Shown: positions 1 through 8,261 of the stretch, piece after piece
How positions within the stretch are numbered: the first letter of the stretch is position 1
Layout: the number at the start of each line of letters is the position of its first letter
Assembly (NCBI GenBank): GCA_012064415.1
Contig: SSNU01000023.1
Location: 73,346 to 86,763, forward strand
Direction of reading: 5' to 3'
Origin: Gyrodactylus bullatarudis
Lineage: Eukaryota; Platyhelminthes; Monogenea; Gyrodactylidea; Gyrodactylidae
Length of the DNA: 13,418 bases
The notes under the pieces: model-generated
Database searches by the model: none
What the model was told of the DNA's origin: nothing
What the model saw: the letters and a program-made list of their open reading frames with translations, nothing else
Position numbers and translations under genes: made by a program

Positions 1-80
1 TTTTTTTCTTCAAATGGTAAAAGTGGGCAACATGAGTAGGATCCCAGAAAATCTTTAACAAATTCGAATTCTTGATCAAG

Positions 81-130
81 ATATCGAGATTTCTGTAAAA
101 ATCATAGATTCCCAACTTCATATCAATTAG
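81..130 (-). repeat. Copy of dispersed repeat family I (terminal motif)
   Basis: Read on the - strand this begins GATATGAAGTTGGGAATCTA and continues into a TTTTTACA stretch. The same 40-50 bp block recurs at about 401-445 (+), 2401-2420 (+), 6093-6143 (-), 8262-8310 (+), 9323-9370 (-) and 13096-13140 (+). The copies are diverged and no protein is encoded. It is probably the end of a non-autonomous transposon, because at 8262/9370 two copies face each other as terminal inverted repeats. Confidence 0.6.
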
Positions 131-400
131 CTTTACATATCACGAAATGTTAAATTGCTTTAAATTTAAAACTTTGGAGTGTCTAGCAATAATTCCTTTG
201 TTTTGTTTCTCATATTATAATATTGGACAAGAAAATTAGAAAGAAATATTTTCTCCTTTATTAATTTTTAAGATAAAAAAATACCTCGAGGCGATATTCT
301 CTTCACAAAGTTTTTCTTATTCAAGACGCAATGCAGAGTAAAATGTCAGTTTATTATTGATTAGTACTGAATTACTCAAATTTCAAAACAGTTTCTAAAG

Positions 401-445
401 CTAGTTGATATGAAGAAATATATGATTTCTTCATCTGGAATTCGA
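401..445 (+). repeat. Degenerate copy of dispersed repeat family I
   Basis: It begins CTAGTTGATATGAAG, matching the outer end of the copy at 81-130 in the opposite orientation, then diverges after about 25 bp. It may be a truncated or old copy. Confidence 0.4.
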
Positions 446-513
446 AGATCTAGATTATGAGGTCTTTTTTCGTTTTTACAAGTATTTTTGAAACTTGATT
501 TAATTTTTATTAG

Positions 514-663
514 GGTTTTGGTACCAAGGGATTCGATGCGAAGAAGTCACAAATCTTGACTCAGCGTGTATCCAATTTTCAAGGAAAAAAAACAACCAGA
601 TATGGTAGGCGTTTTGACCTTATTGAGACTCCTCAGTATAATGTAGCTGAAAATCAAGATTAG
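514..663 (+). CDS. Candidate 3'-terminal coding exon, unrecognised protein
   Basis: An open frame of 49 codons begins directly after an acceptor-like TTTTTATTAG, whose own TAG closes the frame upstream, and ends at TAG 661-663. The first codon is GGT if the intron is phase 0. The peptide is soluble-looking and basic, starts GFGTKGFDAKKSQIL, holds a GKKTTRYGRRFDL stretch near its middle and ends NVAENQD. It has no Met, so it must be spliced to earlier exons that I could not find in 1-513; they may lie outside the window. Base composition is clearly less AT-rich than the flanks, and an AATAAA lies 30 nt after the stop, so acceptor, frame, stop and poly(A) signal fit a real last exon. I do not recognise the family, and a chance frame is not excluded. 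Confidence 0.5.
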   Translation, partial: GFGTKGFDAKKSQILTQRVSNFQGKKTTRYGRRFDLIETPQYNVAENQD

Positions 664-693
664 GTCTATCAGAAGATAAAAAATTCTTACAAA

Positions 694-699
694 AATAAA
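694..699 (+). promoter_or_regulatory. Poly(A) signal AATAAA after exon 514-663
   Basis: A canonical AATAAA lies 30 nt downstream of the TAG at 661-663. A second AATAAA follows at 829-834. The spacing suits a compact 3' UTR, but such hexamers are frequent in AT-rich DNA. Confidence 0.4.
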
Positions 700-965
700 G
701 TTTCAAGATAAATTCATCAATTTTTACGCAGTAAAAATGATCAAGACATCAAAATTCGACTTGACGATGAGTCTAAAAATGCCAGTTAGCCTATCTGATT
801 TCCTCTTCTAATCATGATGTTAAAAAACAATAAATCTTTTTTGATGAACATATCTGAATTAAAAAAGAAAAACCTTTATTTACCAACTTGCAATCAGATA
901 GCTCTAGAAAATAGACATTCAAATCACTCATAACCAAACCCAGTTCATTCTCCTTACGGATATCA

Positions 966-988
966 TACTAACTGATTGATTGTCGTAG
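966..988 (+). promoter_or_regulatory. Branch point and 3' splice site candidate
   Basis: TACTAAC at 966-972, the ideal branch-point sequence, is followed 15 nt later by GTAG ending at 988. It sits immediately before the frame at 989-1130 and supports that frame as an exon. Confidence 0.35.
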
Positions 989-1130
989 CATCTCAACCTA
1001 TTTATCCAAACAACTTTGTCAATCCAGCAGCTCTCTTGTCCCTAGAGTTCTGAATGATAGGGGATTTATTATTTTTGCTAGTCTTATAATCCTTGTGTGT
1101 GTTGTCTTAGCTACTTTCAACTATAACTAA
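989..1130 (+). CDS. Candidate terminal exon with C-terminal membrane anchor
   Basis: After the acceptor at 987-988, one base completes a codon and 46 codons stay open to TAA 1128-1130. The peptide has a Ser-rich hydrophilic part (SSSSLVPRVLNDR, about residues 12-24), a 19-residue hydrophobic helix (GFIIFASLIILVCVVLATF, residues 25-43) and only three residues after it. That is the layout of a tail-anchored or single-pass membrane protein end. There is no Met in frame, so upstream exons are needed. It lies 325 bp downstream of the terminal exon at 514-663 on the same strand, so it could be an alternative last exon or a separate gene. The start phases differ (0 versus one base completing a codon), which argues against simple use of one shared donor. 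ATTAAA at 1241-1246 is the nearest poly(A)-like signal. The family is not recognised and a chance frame is quite possible. Confidence 0.3.
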
Positions 1131-1341
1131 TCCTTTCTGGAAATTATTATTTTTTTAAAATTATTTCGTTTTTAAAATTGAAAAATATCAGCTATGCAAT
1201 CAGCAAAATAATTCTGGAATATTTGATGAATCATTTTTTTATTAAAATATTTTCTTTGAATTCCAAGGGTCCGAACTGAGCTGTAAGCTTTATTCATTGG
1301 AAATGATTAAAATGCAAAAATAGGAATATTTTTGTCATTAA

Positions 1342-1508
1342 ACCTACTAGCAAAGTGTGGTCACTGGTTATTACTATATCCTTGACTCTCTTATGGAATT
1401 GACACTTGCTTATCCGAACTCTAACATCTAAGTGTGAGAAGACAATCTCCATCAAGTTAGATTCACAAGAATATAGTAATAACCAGTGACCACACTTTGC
1501 TAGTAGGT
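1342..1508. mobile_element. MITE with perfect 38-39 bp terminal inverted repeats
   Basis: The left arm 1341-1379 (AACCTACTAGCAAAGTGTGG...) is the exact reverse complement of 1471-1509. The 91-bp centre is not repeated. If the flanking TAA at 1339-1341 and 1509-1511 is the target duplication, the element is 167 bp with 38-bp arms. A 3-bp TAA duplication is what PIF/Harbinger elements make. TTAA also occurs on both sides but leaves the arms offset by one base. The centre carries no coding capacity. A truncated relative lies at 9995-10100. The perfect arms point to a recent insertion or to selection on the hairpin. Confidence 0.8.
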
Positions 1509-1799
1509 TAATTGTCTAAAAACAATGTAATTTCTACTTTGTGCTTATTCAAAAAGGAATATTTTTGTTTTAAAACTATTCAATAGTAAGTGTTAGATTA
1601 GTTAGGATAGGAAAATTTTTGAATAAATTTTGATAAACTGATAGATTTTCAGTTAGACACACTCCCATTCATATCTAGGATCTAGATGTTGTAATTTTTT
1701 TCATCTTGCTGTGAATTGTTGTGGGTATCCATTGTATCTTTGAGAATTTTTTTTGAATTTGTGAACAATTTCGAATTTTTAAACAAATGAAGAATGATG

Positions 1800-1912
1800 G
1801 GTTAAATTAGAGAACAGTTGCCCCCTCTTATTTTTCTCCAAGTTCACTTTGAATCGTGTTGGTCTTTTTGTCACTGCAAAACAAGAGGGGGCGAATGTTC
1901 TATAGATTAACC
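1800..1912. mobile_element. 113-bp MITE with 8-bp target site duplication
   Basis: GAATGATG occurs at 1792-1799 and again at 1913-1920, directly abutting the element. The ends are inverted repeats: 1800-1830 (GGTTAAATTAGAGAACAG...) against 1882-1912, with 25 of the outer 30 positions pairing, including a GC-rich GCCCCCTCTT/AAGAGGGGGC core. An exact 8-bp duplication is typical of hAT, and is also made by Merlin and P-type elements. The GG...CC ends do not decide the superfamily. There is no coding capacity, so it would depend on a transposase supplied elsewhere. Confidence 0.8.
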
Positions 1913-1920
1913 GAATGATG

Positions 1921-3075
1921 AGAAATTCGTTTGTTTGTAATTCTAGAACTCTTACGTTTGGAGATTCATTGAATTCAATTTACGATTTTAAGGTTTGATG
2001 AATTTCGACCCTTCCACTCTCGATGGAAAGATGTACTTTTAATCGTGTTAATTCTTAATACTCTTAATCAGTTTACAGTAGTCATAATTAATTCTAACAA
2101 AATAGGTAATTTTTTTATAAAAATACCACCTCATTCTCTCTCTTGTTTTTAATTCATGTTGATAGAAATGTTACCTTTACTCTAAGCAATAAGAAATCTA
2201 GTCTAATCTAATCTAAAAAATTCCATCATCGGATTTCTTTAAAAGTTATATAGTCGGAACAGCTCTGTCCATGACAATGTAAAAATTACTAAAAATGATT
2301 ATGAATAATCGTTTATATCATTTCTATTTATTATCAATCTTTACAAGGAATCTTCATCATTCCCGAGTTCTTGATGATAAAATTTATTTTTCTAATTGCA
2401 ATATGAAGTTGGAAATCTATTGGAAAAAATTTAAAATTTCCAGCAAGAAATCGAATATGATGGATGGCAAGGACTAATGAAAGCTTCATTTGGTCCCTTT
2501 TGAAACAATAAAAATTTCAAAACAAATGGGAACGCGCCAAGTTTTGAAATATCCATATTTTTCTTCTTCAAATTGTTAAAACGGTCTTTCTAATCTGAAC
2601 TTCTGAAAATCTCTCACAGATTCCTAACTTCCGATGTTTCGAGTACTTTTGTTGTCCAAATGACTAGCAGTAAAGAAATGTGTGTTCTTCCTATCAATAT
2701 AATAATTATTATATTACTGATAATTATCATTATTCCCCAAAATGCCCCTAAAATTAATTGTTTCTTTGTAAGACTGCAATTCCCTCTGGAGATGTATCGC
2801 TTTTTTGTAAGCGAATGTCGTCCTTCGTCTAAATTATTGAAAATATTTTGATTTTACGCTTTTGTCGAAATATTCGCAGTAATCTAGTCCAAAAATCGCT
2901 AAATATCATGAGAATTAAAAATGCAAAAATTTAACCCTTTAGTTGTCGAGGGACATTTATCAGGTTGATGATCCTTCTTTCGTATTTATTATTAATATAT
3001 CGGAAATATTGAAGTTTTTTCTTTTGGAAGTGCAGTAGGTACACCAAAGCTTTCCTCCCAAAAAACCAAGGATCA
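1921..3075. other. Non-coding AT-rich stretch
   Basis: No supported gene. Short open frames at 2295-2477 and 2660-2851 have A/T-driven composition and no family resemblance. The only recognisable item is a family I repeat block at 2401-2420, with a possible degraded mate in inverse orientation near 2615-2637. Confidence 0.5.
2401..2420 (+). repeat. Short copy of dispersed repeat family I
   Basis: ATATGAAGTTGGAAATCTAT matches the family I terminal motif with one base changed, then diverges. Confidence 0.45.
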
Positions 3076-3081
3076 TTTATT
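3076..3081 (-). promoter_or_regulatory. Poly(A) signal for - strand exon 3119-3372
   Basis: TTTATT on the + strand is AATAAA on the - strand, 37 nt after the TAA at 3121-3119. The distance fits a compact 3' UTR. Confidence 0.45.
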
Positions 3082-3118
3082 GTGTCTTGAAAATAAATTC
3101 AATAATTTGGAAGATTTT

Positions 3119-3372
3119 TTATCCTGTAGGCCATGGAAATGATGGAATAGAATCATTTTTCCAAAAGAGATAGATAGGTGTAACACCAACAGTCAGAAGT
3201 TTACCCAACTCCACCCTCCATCTGGTTACAAAAAAATGCTCTGATTGGCCCAAACGAACTTTACACATCATTGAATAATATTCTGTATTAATAAACATGT
3301 CGGTGTAGGGTCTAATGAGAACCGACGAAAATAAAGAGCTCATATTCACCCAGAGTCTATTTTCGTTTCTAC
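3119..3372 (-). CDS. Candidate 3'-terminal coding exon, unrecognised protein
   Basis: On the - strand an 83-codon open frame follows an acceptor-like TTTCTTTTGTAG, itself preceded by a branch-point-like CTGACTAAT (3373-3393), and ends at TAA 3121-3119. Two bases precede the first full codon. The frame starts RNENRLWVNMSSLF. Its first ATG is at 3343-3341, so the peptide could also begin there (74 residues), but the splice signals favour an exon joined to earlier ones at higher coordinates. Content is protein-like, with Trp, Arg, Gly and Pro unlike the flanking DNA. A moderately hydrophobic segment (GKLLTVGVTPIYLFW) sits near the C-terminus, which ends PSFPWPTG. An AATAAA follows the stop closely. 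I recognise no family and found no convincing upstream exon in 3394-4184. A small membrane-associated protein is possible. Confidence 0.45.
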
Positions 3373-4124
3373 CTACAAAAGAAATTAGTCAGCAAAATGA
3401 TAGGATTTTTTAATAGTTTTTGAAACATTTTGAATAAAAATAGGGCTTTTAGTAAATATTGAGTCTTTTTTCACATGTTCGGGAGAACAAAAATTTTTAT
3501 TACCCTACCATCTATTTTTACCATCAGAAGAGAAAGATTTTTTTTAAATATGGTAAATTTTTAAATCGAGATTTGGAGCCAAATTTTTTTATCTTTGGAG
3601 TAAATTTTTTAATGATTTGAAAGTGGGATGATGGCCAAAAGAAGTTTTTCAGGATCAGAAGGAAGCCGAGTATTGCCATAAAATTTTCGAAAAATCCACC
3701 ATTTTCAACGGATTTTTATTGATTTTAAAAGGATTATCAAATCGAAATTCAACTCCCAAACGATAATGTGTTTGAGCATTTCCCGGTTTTGAGCATGTAG
3801 TTTTCCTAATAGGTATTGATTTAAAAGTTTTAGAAAGGTTGATAAAATTAAGATTTTACAAGAAAAGGATAAAATTCGTAGCGTTTTGGATCTTAAAGCT
3901 TCATAATTGATGGCTGATGTATCAAGAGATTTATTAGTGTGTATTATTGTCTTGCTTGTTTATCTTTATGTTAATTCATAAGATTGTATCGTTTCGTTAG
4001 AATTGGTAGAGATTAAGGAATAAAAAATATCCTTAGAATCCAATTACTCTCTATTTGGGGAGTTGAACCAATCAAATTTTAGGAAAATTGTATAGAATAT
4101 CATTTGTACCATAAAATAATATTT
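3373..4124. other. Non-coding stretch upstream of the receptor gene
   Basis: It contains the acceptor signals of the - strand exon at its left edge. I see no further supported gene. A splice-acceptor-like CAAATTTTAG ending at 4080 could mark the start of the receptor's last exon or a trans-splice site, but nothing else supports this. Confidence 0.35.
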
Positions 4125-4183
4125 ATGAATATGGGAATTTCTTGGATAGCTAATTTTTTATTGACAAAATGAAAATTATATAG
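4125..4183 (+). promoter_or_regulatory. Two short upstream reading frames before the receptor start
   Basis: ATG 4125 (with a second in-frame ATG at 4131) opens a 15-codon frame ending at TGA 4170-4172. ATG 4169, overlapping that stop as ATGA, opens a 4-codon frame ending at TAG 4181-4183, one base before the receptor ATG at 4185. If this is 5' UTR, both would lower or tune translation of the receptor. If it is intronic they mean nothing. Confidence 0.3.
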
Positions 4184-4184
4184 A

Positions 4185-5720
4185 ATGAATGTCAACGTTA
4201 CAGGATATTTCAATACAACGCTTGATGCGACAGATATTTTTAAAGTTGTGTCAATGCTTGGATTCGGCTCAATTTTACAAATTGTTGGAATATTCACGAG
4301 TTTTTTAACTTTTTTCATGTTCTTTTTCGACAATTTCACACCGAAAACAACTGCAACTCTTCTACAGTCCATAGCAATCGTTGATGCCCTATTCTTAATA
4401 TCCTCAGTATTTTATTTTGACGTGAAATGTCTCTATATAATCTTTGCAACAAACGTTCCAATCTATTGGGATATACGAACTTTTTATAAAAAATATGCTG
4501 CTGTTACAGCAATTTTTTGTAATTATTTTGAATTAGTTCGCAATTGGCTTGTTGTTCTTGTCGGAATTGAGAGATACATGGTAACGTGTACTCCTTTGAA
4601 AGCCTGTCGATTGTGGACAGTACGTCAGACACATATGGCCATATTCCTAGTATTATTGATATCCTTTCTGGTCAGAATACCCACAATTATTGTTATAGTA
4701 AATAATAAAGAATCGATTCTAAATCTTATTAATGATTTAGCCGATTGCATTTTCCTCGGAATTATACCAGTTATCATACTTGGATTTTGTAGTGTCTCAA
4801 TAATTCGTGTATTGAAAATTTCAAAACGATTCAATCGGTATCAGAACAAATCAGATCATCAAAACTATCAAAATTACGTTGATAATGAGGAATTGACAGC
4901 GAATAGTCCTTGTATCACATCAGATTCGAAACATTCAAGGAGTTGTGGAAATACTCATGTTATTGGGTCTGGACGTTTTAAAAATCACATGGAGATTCGA
5001 CGGAGACGTCTTAAAGTCACTAGAATGTTGATATTAATTTTTAGCATTTTTGTCTTTCTCGGCATACCTTCGTGTATATACTTTGTGATAACCCTCTTCT
5101 CATCTTCACGAGTCCACATGGGTATCTTTGCAACAATTCATTGGATCATATCGATTCTATATTCAACAACAAACTTTTTCGTCTATATTGCTTATATGCC
5201 AAAGTATCGTCAGATAATTAAGAAAATATTTTGTAAATTCCAAGTCAAAAAGATGGAGTCAAAACATACAAGTTGTCAAATCATTCAGAGGCCATATCAC
5301 CGAAAGAGACGCCGAATATTATGTATGGGATTACGCAAGTGCCGACGAAAATCAAAACATAAAATCGGTCAGCATAACAACCATAGATTTTCGAGTGATC
5401 AGTCGAAAATTCGAACACGCCCAAACCATCTTTATCAGTATCATGAAAAATTTTTACTTTCAGAACGCTTCCTCAAATTGAAGACTGACAAATTACCAAT
5501 TGTCAAAATCAATAAGAAACGTCATTCTCTTCTATCCAGACATCAGTCAATAACAAATGATTCCTTAACCAGTTCTCATGATCAATGCTCTCGGTGTTTG
5601 TATGAAAATCGAATTCTCGATCAATCCAGAAAGGAATATGTCAAGAATTTACAGATCAATTCCAATTTATCAGCTAACAGTTTTTCCTGTGGTGAAATGA
5701 AGGCAGGATCAAGTTATTGA
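4185..5720 (+). CDS. Intronless class A GPCR, FMRFamide/peptide receptor-like
   Basis: A 511-residue seven-helix receptor, expected in the plasma membrane and coupled to G proteins. The start is the first ATG after an in-frame TGA at 4170-4172 and has A at -3. The short N-terminus carries two N-glycosylation sites (N4, N10). Helices are about 22-48, 56-79, 106-132, 150-172, 188-210, 278-305 and 313-337. Landmarks: D67 (2.50) in SIAIVDALFL; ERY at 129-131 in place of DRY; P195 in helix 5; P295 in FLGIP where CWLP is usual; and NFFVY at 330-334 in place of NPxxY, as in FMRFamide-receptor-like peptide receptors. A helix-8 segment (PKYRQIIKKIFC) follows. Atypical points: no Asn at 1.50 (IVGIF), no Cys at 3.25 (Ala105), a very short second extracellular loop, a polar third loop of about 65 residues, and a basic 160-residue tail. 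The ligand cannot be inferred. The receptor class is secure; the subfamily is moderate. Confidence 0.93.
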   Translation: MNVNVTGYFNTTLDATDIFKVVSMLGFGSILQIVGIFTSFLTFFMFFFDNFTPKTTATLLQSIAIVDALFLISSVFYFDVKCLYIIFATNVPIYWDIRTFYKKYAAVTAIFCNYFELVRNWLVVLVGIERYMVTCTPLKACRLWTVRQTHMAIFLVLLISFLVRIPTIIVIVNNKESILNLINDLADCIFLGIIPVIILGFCSVSIIRVLKISKRFNRYQNKSDHQNYQNYVDNEELTANSPCITSDSKHSRSCGNTHVIGSGRFKNHMEIRRRRLKVTRMLILIFSIFVFLGIPSCIYFVITLFSSSRVHMGIFATIHWIISILYSTTNFFVYIAYMPKYRQIIKKIFCKFQVKKMESKHTSCQIIQRPYHRKRRRILCMGLRKCRRKSKHKIGQHNNHRFSSDQSKIRTRPNHLYQYHEKFLLSERFLKLKTDKLPIVKINKKRHSLLSRHQSITNDSLTSSHDQCSRCLYENRILDQSRKEYVKNLQINSNLSANSFSCGEMKAGSSY

Positions 5721-6092
5721 GGGAAAGGGTCACAACAAATCAAGAGCTCATCTTGCGATGATGTAAATTTATTTTTTTAATCAAAGAAACAGACATTGAA
5801 AACTCTCTGGTTCTCATCCACGAGAATATGTTTATTACCGGAATGTAAAAGATTCCAATGGATGTTTATTTCAAATACAATTTATTTTCTCATCTATTTC
5901 ATTGAATAGTTAAATTAAACTGTGAGACAGATTACTACCATTAAATTCTTGACCGTATTTGAGGTGACCACTGTCTCACTTAAACATCTCACTTTAACAT
6001 CAAATTTTGAAAAAAATGGGAACTCGACCCCGAATAGAAATTAATCATTTCAATTGGTCAGGGAAGGAAATATTATCCAAAAAATCTTCTTC

Positions 6093-6143
6093 ATATTCCA
6101 TTTCTTCATAAAAAATTGAGGTTCCCAACTTCATATCAACTAG
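6093..6143 (-). repeat. Copy of dispersed repeat family I
   Basis: On the - strand: ACTAGTTGATATGAAGTTGG, then GAAC and a T-rich stretch. The first 25 bp match the copy at 81-130 almost exactly, then the two diverge. Confidence 0.55.
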
Positions 6144-6773
6144 TTTTAGTTGTAAAAGAAGATGTACAGCTATTCTTGGTGAATTTGGGAATTCTCATTT
6201 TTTCATCAGAGTATCAGATATTTTGGTAACTGATTCAAAAGGTCATTTTGAGCTGATCTTGGGTTGTCTTAATTTATTAATATCTGGGCAATAAAAATGA
6301 TCGAAAAATATGAAGTAGACTTTTGCACGTAAATGGAGTGTTTACTAAAATCTCTACGATCATTTTTAGTTTTTTGTCCATTGGTGATCCTGAAAAGTAA
6401 TGTTTGATTTCTCTCACACCTCGAAATCAACAAAAATTCTCAATTTTTATTTTCTCAAGTTTAAAATAATCAAAAATCTCTTACACACTTGCAAAGAGAA
6501 ATTTATTTTTAAAAACCTCAGTGTTCTCGATTGTTTGGATCTGAAAGATAGTACGAAAATTAAGTAAAGTTTTGCGTTTTGGTCTCATATAACAGTAACT
6601 TGTGTATAAAGAAGAAAGTAACCAAAGAATCTGAGGATTTCTCTTTTAATCAAAAGGAAATTGATCATTATTTCAAGTAGAGTCTGTATATATTGTATTT
6701 AATTATACAGTGTATAATATACAATACAGGAGAGTGATGAATATATAATGAAAACATCACGTCTAAATAAATT

Positions 6774-6797
6774 ATAATATCATAATTATGATATTAT
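6774..6797. repeat. Perfect 24-bp AT palindrome
   Basis: ATAATATCATAA and its exact reverse complement TTATGATATTAT abut with no spacer. It could extrude as a cruciform or be a chance AT-rich palindrome; the neighbours give no functional clue. Confidence 0.6.
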
Positions 6798-6854
6798 TGA
6801 GTTATCAAAAGTTAATTTATCACAAATTAATAACAACTGAATGGAATGAATGCT

Positions 6855-6957
6855 ACACTTGGAAGAAATTCATAAAATCGCCCATCGATATGATAAAATT
6901 TATAAAGTAATTCAACATCATCCCACCAAAATATTATTCCATGCTTCTGTAATAAGT
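6855..6957 (-). repeat. Copy of dispersed repeat family II
   Basis: The - strand reads AGAAGCATGG, then TTTGGTGGGAT, then CATATCGATGGGCGATTT and TCCAAGT, in the same order as the + strand copies at 8476-8647 and 10620-10780. This copy is more diverged and shorter. No coding content. Confidence 0.65.
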
Positions 6958-8193
6958 AGGCTGGTAAAAAGTCGAAATTTCAGCCATAAAATAAAAAGCT
7001 CATTTTAGTTCAAATGATATTCATTGTTTTAAAAAGTCTTTTTTTAAAAGCGATGAAAAAGGAAAATTAAATTAAAATTTTTTCAATCCATAATTGGAAC
7101 AATCCCTTATGTCCATTACTATTAGTGAATCACTAATACTGTAGAAAAACCTCTTAGACAGTGCGGTTTGAATGAATAAAGCGATTTTTCTCAATGCTTT
7201 ATCATATTCTAGAAAAGAGCAAAAAATTCAAAACTGAGAATTTAAAACGTTTTTGTGATTTAACTTGTGTCAGGACTATTTCCTCCAAAAGAATATTAGA
7301 TATGAAATTTCTCTTATTTTTAATGATTATAACAATTCTGATCGGCCAAAAAAGCGATTTTATGTGAATATGTTCATAATCTTAATACTTAAGCATAAGA
7401 TATTTTAAAGCTAAATACTTGAGGGTTAATTTTATCATATCTAATGTCAGGTATTTTATTTCAACATTGAAATTTTAAAACAAGAGATTCATTTTCAATT
7501 GTTTAATGAACAAACTCTGGTCATATGCATACTACAGCCTAGCCGTGAATTAAATATGAAATTCAAATAGTGAACTGAATTCAATAGTGCTCGCACGATA
7601 AAGTTATTTATGAAACAAGTTAGTTTTAGAGATCTAGATCGATGATGGATAAAAAGTAAAGATATACCTGATGAATTTGGGAACTTGAGATTTTTAAGAT
7701 CTTTTTGAAACCGAATCAAAAGGCTACTTTTTAGAGAAAGACAAATTTTTTTTTCTCCGAACACTTTTCTATTTTATGCCTCAAATAGATTCTCTATGCT
7801 CCGTAATTGCCGAGATTTGGAAACATTTTTTTTAATTTCGAGTTAGCAGTTTAGTTGAAAAATTTTGGCTTTCTCTAATAGAATTTTATTTTCTAACAGG
7901 GCGATTACTTTGGAATTGCTTTCCAACAACTTCAGCAGAGAGAATTTCCTTATGTTTTGTCTGAATTTTAGGTTGTTCATTTAATGGAAAGAAGAATTCA
8001 GTCCATTCTCTTGTTGATCACTCTTGTTATCACTCAAAGTGATTGACAGCTAACAAGATAAATTAGAAATGAGATGAGCAAAAAAGATCCATTAAAAGAT
8101 CAGCGCATGATCTTCATAGTTACTCTAAATGTTCGAGTTTTGTAATCACACAAATTGTTATTTTGCTCGAAAATCATCAAAATGATGAACTAT
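6958..8193. other. Non-coding AT-rich stretch
   Basis: No supported gene. It includes a 19-bp palindrome centred on 7129 (TATTAGTGA-A-TCACTAATA, 7120-7138) and a small AATCACT-type hairpin near 8030-8050. An open frame on the - strand at 7495-7764 has no recognisable features. Confidence 0.45.
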
Positions 8194-8230
8194 TACTAAT
8201 ACTAGATGTTCAATGCAATTAGTATTAGTA
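8194..8230. repeat. Short hairpin
   Basis: TACTAATACTA (8194-8204) and TAGTATTAGTA (8220-8230) form a perfect 11-bp stem with a 15-nt loop. It lies about 30 bp before a family I repeat end. Confidence 0.55.
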
Positions 8231-8261
8231 TTTAATACAAGTAGAAAATTAAAGCTGTAGT

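Larger units (their letters stand above)
5721..6854. other. 3' flank of the receptor and non-coding stretch
   Basis: No gene seen. ATTAAA at 5914-5919 and 5940-5945 are the nearest poly(A)-like signals, about 200 nt after the receptor stop; AATAAA first appears near 6290. A family I repeat copy and a 24-bp palindrome are listed separately. Confidence 0.45.

Noticed and set aside
2295..2851. Open frames at 2295-2477 and 2660-2851 (+)
   Set aside because: Composition follows the A/T-rich background (poly-Ile, Asn and Lys runs). There are no motifs and no splice or poly(A) context, and the first overlaps a repeat block.
3524..3679. 51-codon ATG frame on the - strand starting MAILGFLLIL
   Set aside because: The start resembles a signal peptide, but the rest is Lys/Phe/Ile-rich as expected from AT-rich DNA, and no donor site allows it to join the exon at 3119-3372 in frame.
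4100..4834. Open frames on the - strand at 4100-4372 and 4625-4834
   Set aside because: Both lie antisense to the receptor coding sequence or its 5' flank, whose own frame is convincing.
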